Below, in pieces: positions 37,870-46,811 of a stretch of DNA of 64,000 nt. The stretch is from NCBI GenBank assembly GCA_934757275.1, contig CAKVLN010000004.1, forward strand, positions 143,503-207,502, written 5' to 3'. Both the position numbers and the translations under genes were made by a program. Position 1 is the first letter of the stretch; each line of letters starts with the position of its first letter. Below the pieces are notes generated by a model. The model did not search any database. It was not told the DNA's origin and saw nothing but the letters and a program-made list of their open reading frames with translations. Source of the stretch: an uncultured Candidatus Melainabacteria bacterium (GTDB lineage Bacteria > Cyanobacteriota > Vampirovibrionia > Gastranaerophilales > Gastranaerophilaceae).

Positions 37870-38799
37870 ATGTTAATATCAATGCTGGAAAAAATTAACG
37901 GATTATATGAGAGTCTTTTCGCTCCTGTTGACACGCTCGTGGAAAAACTTCCAATGGCTGATTGGGCGGTTGATGCAGTGTGTGATAGCATTCATTTATT
38001 ACCATTTTTGTTTATAGTTTTTGTCATAATTGAGATTTTGGAATTTTATCACGCTGATAGGATAAACGCTCTACTTAAAAAATCTGGCAAAAGTGGCGTG
38101 CTTGTTGGTGCAATAGCTTCAATTATTCCGCAGTGCGGTTTTTCTGTAATCGCAAGCAGTTTATATTCTAATAGAATTATCACTCGTGGTTGTTTGATTG
38201 CAGTTTATTTAGCGACTTCCGATGAAACAATTCCTATACTTTTGGCAACGCCTGCAAAAGTTTATTTGATTATTCCAATCGTTGGAATTAAGCTATTTAT
38301 CGGTATTCTAATGGGGTATTTAATTGATTTCCTTGCTCCGCAAAAAATTATTAGGGAAGATACCAATGAAATTGATATAGTAGAAGAGGGTTGTTGCAAG
38401 CACGATATTGAACACGGTAGTAAGCGAGAACTTATCATTCACCCAATTTTGCACACAACAAATGTGTTTGCTTTTATTTTGGTAATAACACTAATTCTTA
38501 ATTACTTTTTGACAAATGTTGATGTTGATAGCTTGATTGGTGGTAGCAAATTCCTTCAACCAGTTATTGCATCGTTTGTCGGCTTAATTCCAAATTGCGC
38601 AGTTTCAATCGGTTTGACAATGATGTTAATTAAAGGAACGATTTCTTTTGGCGCAGTGATGAGCGGACTTTTGTCGAATGCTGGTTTAGGTTTGCTGGTA
38701 TTGCTTAAAAATAACGATTTTAAAGATACAATGAAAATTATTTTTATTTTGCTTTTGATAAGTATTATTTCTGGCATGATGATAAATATTGTTTTTTGA
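37870..38799 (+). CDS. Putative heavy-metal/manganese exporter (ArsP_2-like)
   Basis: The protein of about 309 residues has some nine or ten membrane helices arranged as two repeats, marked by IIPQCGFSVIAS and LIPNCAVSIGLT. This is typical of the 10-TM putative exporter family annotated as arsenic efflux or manganese transporters. A Cys/His-rich cytoplasmic loop (EEGCCKHDIEHG) lies between the halves. I use the ATG at 37870 with GAGG upstream. Substrate is uncertain; no manganese riboswitch is apparent. Confidence 0.75.
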   Translation: MLISMLEKINGLYESLFAPVDTLVEKLPMADWAVDAVCDSIHLLPFLFIVFVIIEILEFYHADRINALLKKSGKSGVLVGAIASIIPQCGFSVIASSLYSNRIITRGCLIAVYLATSDETIPILLATPAKVYLIIPIVGIKLFIGILMGYLIDFLAPQKIIREDTNEIDIVEEGCCKHDIEHGSKRELIIHPILHTTNVFAFILVITLILNYFLTNVDVDSLIGGSKFLQPVIASFVGLIPNCAVSIGLTMMLIKGTISFGAVMSGLLSNAGLGLLVLLKNNDFKDTMKIIFILLLISIISGMMINIVF

Positions 38800-38841
38800 T
38801 ATCAACTAGCAAATTATTTTTTTACAGGTTTTTATCGTTAT

Positions 38842-39837
38842 ATGAATATTTTATCAACCCCGCAATATAGTTTTAAATACAATAATCAGCCAAATTTTCA
38901 AGGCAATTCACGAAATTTGCAAACTTCTGTTGACAAGGCTTTGAGAAAAAGTTCTTTAACTGATGGCGATTTATTAGAGCTTTCTACAAGAATAAAAAAA
39001 GCAGTTAAAGATGTTATAACTCCGGAAAAATTTATTGAAGAAGGAAGCCACAATGCAGTATACAAAATTACTAGAAAGTATGTTGCAAGAGTTCCTGTTG
39101 GTGCAAAAATTGATGTCAAAGATTTGCCAGAGAAGCCTATTTTTGGTCAAGGCATTTTTAAAGATTTACATAATTATTTTGGAGAAGCTATAGTTAAGCT
39201 TGGCAAATTTCAAATTCTCAAAAACGTAGGCAAACATGTTCCTGCCGGAGTTCCTGAACATTATACAAAAACTTTTACAAAAGGAAGTATAAATAAATAT
39301 TATAGAGAAAAATATCTACCGCATTTTGCAAGAATTACTCAAGCGAGTTATAACGAATTGGCAAAGGATATTGCAAAGCTAAATGAAATAAAATTAGGAC
39401 CTAGAAGTTATTGTCTATTTGACTCAATCAATCCCAATAATATAGTTGCAAGGGCAGGGAAATTATACCTAGTAGATGAAATAGATACTTTATATGATAA
39501 ATCTTATGGCAATACAACAGCCAAATTGTTTGAAGTATTTATTAATAAAGCTACAAAAGATTATGAAGCTCCAGATGCTGGTGATAAGCGAAAATATGTC
39601 AGAAACATTTTTAAGAAAATCGTCATTGCCGCAGATAACGCAAATTTATTACATGCTGATTCAAAAGAAGATTATGCAAACTGGGAAAAAGCTTTAAAGA
39701 AATGCAAATTCAATATTCCAGCAAGCGAAATTTTAAACAAGTTAGATAGATTGCAATATGAAGTTAAAGACCAAAATCAAAGAACAACTTTGATTAAAAA
39801 CTACTTGAACAAACTTTGTATTGATAATCCAATGTAA
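38842..39837 (+). CDS. Protein-kinase-like protein with N-terminal NFQG motif
   Basis: The 331-residue protein begins with an Asn-rich tail and PNFQG (residues 17-21). It then shows a kinase-like pattern: EEGSHNAVYKI (about 67-76, like a Gly-rich loop ending VYK), YVARVP (beta-3; the Lys seems to be Arg), and FDSINPNNIV with D194 and N199 at the DxxxxN spacing of a catalytic loop, then YLVDEID with D212 in the DFG-Asp place. It has no signal peptide or membrane helix. It may be an active small-molecule or protein kinase, or a pseudokinase. Fold assignment is inferred from motifs only. Confidence 0.6.
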   Translation: MNILSTPQYSFKYNNQPNFQGNSRNLQTSVDKALRKSSLTDGDLLELSTRIKKAVKDVITPEKFIEEGSHNAVYKITRKYVARVPVGAKIDVKDLPEKPIFGQGIFKDLHNYFGEAIVKLGKFQILKNVGKHVPAGVPEHYTKTFTKGSINKYYREKYLPHFARITQASYNELAKDIAKLNEIKLGPRSYCLFDSINPNNIVARAGKLYLVDEIDTLYDKSYGNTTAKLFEVFINKATKDYEAPDAGDKRKYVRNIFKKIVIAADNANLLHADSKEDYANWEKALKKCKFNIPASEILNKLDRLQYEVKDQNQRTTLIKNYLNKLCIDNPM

Positions 39838-39945
39838 AATCATTTATTTATATGATGTGTGCTTGTGATTTATATTTTACAATTTCATCATGGGGTTTTT
39901 GTTCAAAAAATTTGAACTCAATCACTACGATGGGAGAGTGTGTAA

Positions 39946-40146
39946 ATGTTAAATCAAGTTCTTATTCAGCCTACGATGTCTGAATCAATTACAAAAAATT
40001 GGACTGAACAAGCAATTGAGTGCTACAAACTTAACGGCAATTGCAGTGAATGCTCTATTAGAAAGGCGCATTATTCTTTTGATTGTCAAATGCCGAGAGT
40101 TGTTGAAGTCCTAAAACTAATAAATGGCGAACCAAAAATCAAATAA
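39946..40146 (+). CDS. Small four-Cys protein
   Basis: The 66-residue protein has Cys26, Cys33, Cys36 and Cys47 (Cx6Cx2Cx10C), suggesting a small zinc or iron site. GGGAG precedes the ATG. It is not recognised further. It stands between the kinase-like gene and the convergent recombinase gene. Confidence 0.6.
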   Translation: MLNQVLIQPTMSESITKNWTEQAIECYKLNGNCSECSIRKAHYSFDCQMPRVVEVLKLINGEPKIK

Positions 40147-40177
40147 AATTTTAGCGAAAGGTTAGCCACTCTTAAAA

Positions 40178-41086
40178 CTATCCGTGTGGGTGCGCAGTTT
40201 CGTATACATCTTTCATGTGTTTCATAGAAATGTGTGTGTAAATCTGTGTGTTAGAAATGCCAGCGTGTCCTAAAAGTTCTTGAACAACCCTTAAATCTGC
40301 ACCATTCTCAATCAATTTTGTAGCAAAACTATGTCGAAAAACGTGCGGTGTCACTTTTTTAGGCAACTCGATTTTTTCAACTATTTCATTAATAACTTTT
40401 CTTACGGTTTTGTTTTGAAGCCTATATCCTGTATTATTGATGAATAAAGGCGTATCGTCAGTGATTTCGCCCGTATCGTATTCTGGAGCAATAAGACTTC
40501 TGGCAGATTTAATATATTGCAGTAAATATCCTTTTGCTCTATCTGAAACCAGCACTATTCTTTCTTTTGCACCTTTACCAAAAACTCTTATTTCATTTTC
40601 GTCCAAATTCAAGTCCCCAAAATTTAGGTTACTTAATTCTGAAATACGCATGCCAGTTGCCCAAAGTAATTCTAAAATAACACGATTTCTGAAACCTGCT
40701 GGCGTTTCAATTTTGACATTGTTAAGAATTTGCTCAACCTCTTCTGGTGTCAAAAATTTTGGCAAAGATTTTGGACGTTTTGGTGCAGAAAGTGATACTG
40801 CTGGGTTTGTGTCAATATAGCGTTCTCTAAACAAAAACTTGTAGAAAGTCCTAATCGCTGCAACTTTTCTTGCAATCGTCGTTTTTTGGTACTCAAATCT
40901 TTGGATAAAATGCAAATATTCTCGAAGTTTAGTGAAATCAACATTTACGCAACTCACATTATCTAGCCATAAAATATAACTAACAATATCAGAAGTATAA
41001 GCAGAAAGAGTATGTTCCGAAAAATTCTTTTCCACACTCAAATACGTCTTAAAATCTTCTATATATTGCTTTTCTGTTTCTCTCAT
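40178..41086 (-). CDS. xerC: Tyrosine recombinase XerC/XerD
   Basis: The 302-residue recombinase has an N-terminal SAM-like DNA-binding domain and a catalytic domain with the expected residues: Arg in TGMRISEL, Lys in GKGAKER, HVFRHSF, LLGHAGI and the Tyr nucleophile in NTQIYTH. The length and lack of nearby phage genes point to the chromosome-dimer resolvase, not an integrase. XerC and XerD cannot be told apart from this gene alone. Confidence 0.88.
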   Translation of the reverse strand: MRETEKQYIEDFKTYLSVEKNFSEHTLSAYTSDIVSYILWLDNVSCVNVDFTKLREYLHFIQRFEYQKTTIARKVAAIRTFYKFLFRERYIDTNPAVSLSAPKRPKSLPKFLTPEEVEQILNNVKIETPAGFRNRVILELLWATGMRISELSNLNFGDLNLDENEIRVFGKGAKERIVLVSDRAKGYLLQYIKSARSLIAPEYDTGEITDDTPLFINNTGYRLQNKTVRKVINEIVEKIELPKKVTPHVFRHSFATKLIENGADLRVVQELLGHAGISNTQIYTHISMKHMKDVYETAHPHG

Positions 41087-41233
41087 CGTGTCAATCTAAA
41101 CCTTACAGTAATTATAGATTATGTTTCGAAACTTTGCAAGGAAGAAAATATGTATGTAAGAGCAAAATAGAAATTTCCTCTTTTCAACAATTTGATTTTG
41201 GTATACAATACTCATAATAAGTTGGAAACAAAT

Positions 41234-41482
41234 ATGAATATTTTTAAAACCTTTGAAATATTTTTAAAAGAACCCCTAAGCATTCTAAAAGACAATTTTG
41301 TACAGATTGTCAGCCTTCAAACTGGCAATATTTTTGAGAATAAACCTTCAATTGACGTTTCTTTGATGAAGAACAAGGCTCAATTAACCGTTGTGAACAA
41401 CGAAAAATTATACAACTTGCTTTCACTTGTAACTCATAGAGCAAAACAAAAACAGGAAGAAAAAGAACATGAAACAGCTTAA
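41234..41482 (+). CDS. Hypothetical small protein upstream of engB
   Basis: From the ATG at 41234 (GGAAA upstream) the product has 82 residues, ends in a charged Gln/Glu/Lys tail and shows no recognised domain. It overlaps the engB start by 14 bases, indicating coupling. Confidence 0.55.
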   Translation: MNIFKTFEIFLKEPLSILKDNFVQIVSLQTGNIFENKPSIDVSLMKNKAQLTVVNNEKLYNLLSLVTHRAKQKQEEKEHETA

Positions 41483-42041
41483 CGCAAATTTTATTATCAG
41501 CGCAGAAAAACTTTCTCAATGTCCAGATTTTCCATTCCCAGAATTTCCACTTTTAGGACGTTCTAATGTGGGAAAATCTTCATTTATAAACGCTCTATGC
41601 AACAACAAAAAACTTGCTAAAACCTCTAATACTCCTGGGAAGACTAGGCTTATTAATTTTTTCAACTTTTCTGATAAATTCATGATTGCCGACCTCCCTG
41701 GATATGGTTACGCAAAAGTTTCAAGAGAAGCGCAAGCGAGGTGGCAAAAATATTTGGAAGAATATTTGCTTAACCGCAAGCAAATTAAGTCTTTAATTCA
41801 ATTTATTGACGCAAGACACGATATTCAAAAGAATGATTTCCAAATGCGAGAATGGGTTGAGGCATACAATTTGCCAATTTTCACAATCGTAACTAAAATT
41901 GATTATATTCCAAAAGGTAAACAGCAAAGTGTACTTGCAAATGTTAAACGTAATTTCTCTGGTGATGTATTGCCTTTTAGCTCGGAGGATAGACGGTTTT
42001 GTGAAAGTACTATTGAATATTTATTTAATTTGTGTAAATAA
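41469..42041 (+). CDS. engB: Ribosome biogenesis GTPase EngB (YsxC/YihA)
   Basis: The 190-residue single-domain GTPase shows G1 (GRSNVGKSSFINAL), G2 (NTPGKTRLINFF), G3 (DLPGYGYAKVS) and G4 (TKID). It aids assembly of the large ribosomal subunit. Confidence 0.93.
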   Translation: MKQLNANFIISAEKLSQCPDFPFPEFPLLGRSNVGKSSFINALCNNKKLAKTSNTPGKTRLINFFNFSDKFMIADLPGYGYAKVSREAQARWQKYLEEYLLNRKQIKSLIQFIDARHDIQKNDFQMREWVEAYNLPIFTIVTKIDYIPKGKQQSVLANVKRNFSGDVLPFSSEDRRFCESTIEYLFNLCK

Positions 42042-42110
42042 TATAAATAAGTTTTTTAAATAAAAGCGTGCAATAATAACAATTTTTTGCACAAAATAAG
42101 AGGGTAATTT

Positions 42111-43040
42111 GTGTTTAAATTATTAGAAGATACTGAATTAAATCAAATTTCATTGACCGGTACTCGTGCTTTAGTTCTAGTTGGCTTGTTAATGAAAGCA
42201 CCAAGGTCATTAGAAGAAATTAGAGAGGCATTTATTGATTTAAAAATTATGGAGCCAGAACACTCTGATGACATACTAAGAATTGACTTAAACACATTGA
42301 GAATAATGGGTTGCGAGATTTCTCGCTCAAGTGCAAAAACTGGTTATAAATATGTTTTGACAAAACACCCATTTTGTTTAGACATTACCAGTAAAGAAGT
42401 TTCATTGCTAAATAAAATTTATAAACGCATAAAGGATAATGCTGATATTTCGTTGCTATTAAAATATGATGAATTATTTAAGAAACTTGCGTTTCATATA
42501 GCTGATGATGATGTAAGAGAGGAATTATATGGCATTTCTTCGTTAAAAAAATTTAATATAGAAGAAATTGACAAGTATAGAGAGGATTGTGCAAACAATC
42601 GTATTTTGAATTTTGTTTATAAGAGTCCAACCGCAAAAGAGAGTGGTAAAAAAGAAGTTTGCGCTCAAAGCCTTGTCTTCCAAAACGATAAAATTTATCT
42701 TTATGCTTATGATTTAAAAAAACAAGAATCTGTAATTTTTAATATTAAACGTATTAAATCTATTCTTTCTCGCAAAGAAAACAAGGATAATATTGAGGTA
42801 AAAGAAACCTGTGTAAAATTTCTGATTAAAGATTTTGGCATGAATGAAATTGCAGAAAACGAAAAAATCGTTGAAACAAACGAAAACGGGCATATTGTAG
42901 AAGGAAAGTATCACAACGATTTTGTTGCAGTGCAGAGAATGCTTTCTTTTGGCGCAAATTGTACAGTTTTAGAACCACAAGCTATTAGAGCAAAAATTAT
43001 AGAAAAATTGAAAGATATGAGGAAGAATTATGATGCCTAA
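42111..43040 (+). CDS. WYL-domain regulator, first of a tandem pair
   Basis: The 309-residue protein has an N-terminal helix-turn-helix region (IDLNTLRIMGCEISR is the DNA-binding part) and a WYL-like domain from about residue 160 (RILNFVYKS ... KIYLYAYDLKKQESVIFNIKRIKSI). It starts with GTG after AGAGGG. The layout resembles PafC-like regulators that sense nucleic acid ligands during DNA stress. It overlaps the next gene by 11 bases. Confidence 0.7.
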   Translation: MFKLLEDTELNQISLTGTRALVLVGLLMKAPRSLEEIREAFIDLKIMEPEHSDDILRIDLNTLRIMGCEISRSSAKTGYKYVLTKHPFCLDITSKEVSLLNKIYKRIKDNADISLLLKYDELFKKLAFHIADDDVREELYGISSLKKFNIEEIDKYREDCANNRILNFVYKSPTAKESGKKEVCAQSLVFQNDKIYLYAYDLKKQESVIFNIKRIKSILSRKENKDNIEVKETCVKFLIKDFGMNEIAENEKIVETNENGHIVEGKYHNDFVAVQRMLSFGANCTVLEPQAIRAKIIEKLKDMRKNYDA

Positions 43041-43902
43041 GAAATTATCACAAAAGAAAAACCTCTCCTCAATGCAAGTAATCAAAACTTTGCAAACCTT
43101 GTTGCAAGGCAATTTTACAATGAATGAACTTATCGAAAAGCTTAATGCAAACGAAAGTGAACCAATTTTTAATAATAGCGTAGTTAGCAAATATATTAAT
43201 ACTTGCAGATATTGCGGAATAGAAATTCCAAAAATTCATAATAAGTATTTTGTAACTAATATGCCTTTCGGCTTAGAACTCACTGACTCAGACGTAGTTT
43301 TGTTGAATAATATGCAAATTATCGTTAACGAAGAAATGACCAAAAGATATCATAAGTTGTTTGGTAGTTTTCTTGAAAAACTTAATCGCTATTCTAACAA
43401 AAAGATTGCCAGAATTGACAAATCTACTTACGAGATGAGCGCAGAGCTTTTTGAAAATGCAATTAACGAAAAACGCAAAATCAAATTGATGTTCAAAAAC
43501 AGAATTATTATGGAATGCATACCTCTAAAAATCACCAATGTTAAAGGTAAAACCTTCTACAATGTTTTCCACAAAAACAAAGAGCGAATGATTGACGCCT
43601 CAAGACTTTCTGGCTTAGAAGTTTTAAGAGAACGCTTTATTGAAAACTTTAACGACGAGGCAGTAATCTTCCTTATTCGTGATGATTTAGCTTCTAGGTA
43701 TGATTTGAGGGCTAATGAGCAGTATACGAAAACCGATAGAATTGGCTGGAAAGCTATTGCGAATAGAGGTGAAAATAAAGAATTATTGCTTTCAAGATTA
43801 TTACGTTATGACAACAAATGCGAAATCGTAAGTCCAAAATCTTATCGTGACGAAATGAAACAAATCTTGGAAAGCGCATTAAAGAATTATGGAGAAGTTT
43901 AA
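43030..43902 (+). CDS. WYL-domain regulator, second of a tandem pair
   Basis: The 290-residue protein has an N-terminal winged-helix-like region (QVIKTLQTLLQGNFTMNELI, SKYINTCRYCGIEIP) and a divergent WYL-like domain (INEKRKIKLMFKNR ... GKTFYNVFHKNKERMIDASRLSGL). The layout parallels the preceding protein. Two coupled WYL proteins recall PafB-PafC, which act as a heterodimer; the pairing here is inference. The stop codon overlaps the coaX start by one base. Confidence 0.65.
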   Translation: MMPKKLSQKKNLSSMQVIKTLQTLLQGNFTMNELIEKLNANESEPIFNNSVVSKYINTCRYCGIEIPKIHNKYFVTNMPFGLELTDSDVVLLNNMQIIVNEEMTKRYHKLFGSFLEKLNRYSNKKIARIDKSTYEMSAELFENAINEKRKIKLMFKNRIIMECIPLKITNVKGKTFYNVFHKNKERMIDASRLSGLEVLRERFIENFNDEAVIFLIRDDLASRYDLRANEQYTKTDRIGWKAIANRGENKELLLSRLLRYDNKCEIVSPKSYRDEMKQILESALKNYGEV

Positions 43903-44654
43903 TGCTTCTGGCAATCGACATAGGTAACACAAATATTACGCTCGGTGTGTTTGAGAACGAAAGTATCCTCGAAACCTTCCGTTTGGCATCAGATAAAGAG
44001 CTTCCGCAAGAAGAGTATGAAATCTTACTTCATTCTTTGTTTAAAAAATACGACATCAACGCTTGCATAATTGCATCAGTTGTTGATGAACTGAGCAAAG
44101 TTTTAAAACACGCTACAGACAATGTATTCCACATAAATTCCTTGCTTTTGTCAACAAAACTTAATTTGGGAATTAATATAAAACTAAAAAACCCAAAAGA
44201 GGCTGGCGCAGATAGAATTGCCAATGCTTGCGGGGCTTATGTTTTGTATTCAAAGCCTGCTATCATTGTCGATTTAGGCACTGCGACCACTTTTGATATC
44301 GTAAACAAAGAGGGCGATTTTGTTGGTGGTGTAATCATGCCAGGGCTTAATTTGCAATTCAGAGCCTTGAGCCGCAACACTTCTAAGCTGCCTAAAATCG
44401 AGCCAGATACCGTTAACAATGCGATTGGTGATAACACTTCAGACGCTATACTTTCTGGCGTAATTCGAGGTTCTGCCTGCGCAATAGAAGGTTTAATTGA
44501 GCAATGTGAAAAAGAGTTGGGCGAAAAAGCTTGCATAATCGCAACAGGCGGATATTCTAATTTAATTTCTAAATACATGACACGCAAATTCGATTTCGTA
44601 AACCCTTATTTGACACTTGAAGGGTTGAGATTTTTGTACGAATTGAATAAATAA
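43902..44654 (+). CDS. coaX: Type III pantothenate kinase CoaX
   Basis: The 250-residue ASKHA-fold enzyme phosphorylates pantothenate, the first step of CoA synthesis. Visible motifs are IDIGNTNITLGVF, GADRIANACGA, VDLGTATTFD and GGVIMPGL. It joins coaBC (19761) in the pathway. It is translationally coupled (TAATG) to the WYL pair. Confidence 0.93.
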   Translation: MLLAIDIGNTNITLGVFENESILETFRLASDKELPQEEYEILLHSLFKKYDINACIIASVVDELSKVLKHATDNVFHINSLLLSTKLNLGINIKLKNPKEAGADRIANACGAYVLYSKPAIIVDLGTATTFDIVNKEGDFVGGVIMPGLNLQFRALSRNTSKLPKIEPDTVNNAIGDNTSDAILSGVIRGSACAIEGLIEQCEKELGEKACIIATGGYSNLISKYMTRKFDFVNPYLTLEGLRFLYELNK

Positions 44655-44677
44655 AGGGGTTAGCGTCATTTTATCTA

Positions 44678-44763
44678 ATACCCACCCGCATTCGTAACTT
44701 TCGCAAAGCTCAAGAACGACTGCGACCTCCCTAATTAGGGCGGTTAAGTTCCTTCACTTATTT
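44678..44763 (+). repeat. 55-base conserved intergenic repeat, copy 3
   Basis: Identical over 55 bases to copies at 12354 and 18475. The following palindrome is CCCTAATTAGGG. It lies between two convergent genes. Confidence 0.85.
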
Positions 44764-45444
44764 CACAACCGCTGGGCGTTCAAACATTGTTCTATCAATT
44801 TCATCAAAACTCTTAATTATAGATGAAACTCCGTCAATATTTTGATAAAACTCAACTGGCTCTAAAGACGCTATTGCAATAACTTTACCTATTCCAGCTG
44901 ATTTTGCGGCGTTTATCCCTGCGATTGCATCTTCTACAACAATACAGTCTTTTGGGTTAAGTCCGATTTTATCCGCCGCTATCATAAATATATCAGGCGC
45001 AGGCTTCCCAGGAATTTTGCCGTTTGAATAAACAATTTTGTCAACATCAAACCATTTTGGCAAATCAAACTCTTTTATATAAAACTCTACATTATCCCAT
45101 TCTGACATAGTCGCAATGGTTCTAGGAATATTGTTCTCTTTCAAAAAGTCCAAAAACTCAATTGCCCCAGGAGCTAGTTTGAAATTTTCTCTATCAATCA
45201 GACATTGCTTTCTATACAATGCCTCTTTTTCTTTTGCGTACTTTTCCACCATTTCTGGAGTTGGCTTTTTGCCTATTGCATACTCGATGATATCCTCGTT
45301 TGTATGCCCAAACATCTTTTCACGCATTTCTTCATCAGTAAATGCCGTACCTCTTAAAATCTTAGAAAAATCTCTCCAAGCGTCATAGTGCAACTTAGAG
45401 TCCCAATATAAAGTTCCATTAAAATCAAAAATAATACCCTTCAT
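44758..45444 (-). CDS. HAD-superfamily phosphatase, beta-phosphoglucomutase-like
   Basis: From the ATG at 45444 the product has 228 residues. It shows HAD motif I as FDFNGTLYWDS (second Asp replaced by Asn), a helical cap, motif II (TIATMSEWD), Lys in PGKPAPDIF and motif IV (VVEDAIAGINAAKSAG). It likely dephosphorylates a sugar phosphate. The Asp-to-Asn change argues against a true phosphoglucomutase. An ATG three codons upstream (45453) is equally possible. Confidence 0.8.
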   Translation of the reverse strand: MKGIIFDFNGTLYWDSKLHYDAWRDFSKILRGTAFTDEEMREKMFGHTNEDIIEYAIGKKPTPEMVEKYAKEKEALYRKQCLIDRENFKLAPGAIEFLDFLKENNIPRTIATMSEWDNVEFYIKEFDLPKWFDVDKIVYSNGKIPGKPAPDIFMIAADKIGLNPKDCIVVEDAIAGINAAKSAGIGKVIAIASLEPVEFYQNIDGVSSIIKSFDEIDRTMFERPAVVK

Positions 45445-45513
45445 GAGTACCATTTTGGCGCAAAATTTGTTATAATACAAGAGGTTATTAGAAAAAAATT
45501 TTAGAAAGTACAA

Positions 45514-46137
45514 ATGAAATTCAATCTTAATCTCGACAACATCAACTACATAAAAATTGTTTACAAGGATAAGCAAAACAACGCTTGTTGCACTAAGGCG
45601 GCAATTAAAAATATGAGCGAGCGAGAAATTTTTGCCTGCGCTAAATTTGAAGACGGCTTGTATCTTCAAACACCGCAAGATATTTCTTTGAGTTTTGTTT
45701 GTGACAATGGTCTTTACCGTACAACGACGACCCTAAAATACATTGAAAATCAAGCACCGTTCGTTTTCTTTTCAATAAAAACTCCTCTAGGTATTGAATA
45801 TCAGCAAAACCGAGAATATTTTCGAGTTCGTATGGAAGAAGATGTTATTTTGAGCTTTGACAAACATTCAATTCCTTGCAAAGTTCATGATATCTCTGCG
45901 AACGGAGTACGCATTATTTTGCCTCAAAAAATCGATATTCCAAAAGAAGTTAACCTTGATATCCTTTTTCAACCTAAAGATATTAAGACGAAGGCAAAAT
46001 TTGTGCGCACAGATAATGAAGACAACATGTTCAAAGCATCATTTGAGTTTGTCGAAATGTCTGGAGCTGATATGGACTTGATTTCTCAGAAGTGTATAAA
46101 GAAACAACTTGAGTATAAGAGGAGTGTTAAGGCGTAA
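45514..46137 (+). CDS. PilZ-domain c-di-GMP receptor
   Basis: The 207-residue protein has a YcgR-like N-terminal beta domain and a PilZ domain with NREYFRVR (RxxxR-type) and DISANGVRI (DxSxxG). These bind c-di-GMP. It probably acts as an effector for the diguanylate cyclase at 31450, acting on motility or pili. It is divergent from the HAD gene. Confidence 0.85.
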   Translation: MKFNLNLDNINYIKIVYKDKQNNACCTKAAIKNMSEREIFACAKFEDGLYLQTPQDISLSFVCDNGLYRTTTTLKYIENQAPFVFFSIKTPLGIEYQQNREYFRVRMEEDVILSFDKHSIPCKVHDISANGVRIILPQKIDIPKEVNLDILFQPKDIKTKAKFVRTDNEDNMFKASFEFVEMSGADMDLISQKCIKKQLEYKRSVKA

Positions 46138-46178
46138 GGCGTTGGAAGCCTGAAGGGAAAGAAAAGTGAATGATAAAA

Positions 46179-46297
46179 AGGGAATAAGGTAATAAGTGGT
46201 TTTAAATTTTCTGTTTTTTACTACGTTTTATTAACGTATTTTTATTAAAAATATTTCTAAAATCTCTTATTCCCTTATTACCTTATTCCCCTATTCC
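46179..46297. repeat. ATTCCC-repeat inverted element, copy c
   Basis: GGGAATAAGGTAATAAG (46180-46196) and its exact complement (46274-46290) are the arms. The centre holds ACGTT/AACGT. The design is that of the element at 27208, but the octamers are TTATTCCC rather than TTATTCAC in both arms. Confidence 0.75.
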
Positions 46298-46313
46298 CTT
46301 TGAAATGTAAATT

Positions 46314-46364
46314 TTTGTAACAAAAAGGCAAATTTTGCTTAAAACATGTTTTACATGATATAGA
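46314..46364 (+). promoter_or_regulatory. TTTGTAACA box and -10 before the 46389 gene
   Basis: TTTGTAACA (46314-46322) lies 36 bases before an extended -10 (TGATATAGA, hexamer 46359-46364). Confidence 0.5.
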
Positions 46365-46388
46365 AGGTAACTCTATATGGAGGTTTTT

Positions 46389-46811
46389 ATGAATAACGTT
46401 TCTTTTTATGGTGGAGAATCAGCTGGAAGTATTGCATATCAAAATAAAATGGCAACTAAAGGAAGTGAATCCGCAGGAAGTATTGGAAAAATTGATGACG
46501 ATCAAATCAGTGATGGCGTTACTCTTGTACAATCTCCAGAGCATGACACAGTGAACTTTAAAGGCAAAGAGCATAAAGAAGGCTCTTCATTTGGCAAAAC
46601 CCTCTTAGGGCTTGCAATCACTGCTGGCGTAACAATTGGCGGACTAGCTTACGCACACAAAGCTAATTGGACATCTAAATTAAAAGATGGCAATATTAAA
46701 AAATATTTGTCAAAAGCAACAGAAACCTCTTACGATTGGTGCGCTAAGACCAAAGATTTTGGCGTTAAATATTATAACAAAGTGAAAGAATACTTTACTA
46801 AAAAATCTTAG
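46389..46811 (+). CDS. Small lineage-specific protein with SFYGG and NFKG motifs
   Basis: From the ATG at 46389 (GGAGG upstream) the product has 140 residues. It starts MNNVSFYGGESAG, repeats ESAGSI twice, has TVNFKG near residue 56 and one hydrophobic helix (TLLGLAITAGVTIGGLAYA), then a Lys/Tyr-rich tail. It is not recognised. It overlaps the convergent gene by four bases. Confidence 0.6.
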   Translation: MNNVSFYGGESAGSIAYQNKMATKGSESAGSIGKIDDDQISDGVTLVQSPEHDTVNFKGKEHKEGSSFGKTLLGLAITAGVTIGGLAYAHKANWTSKLKDGNIKKYLSKATETSYDWCAKTKDFGVKYYNKVKEYFTKKS

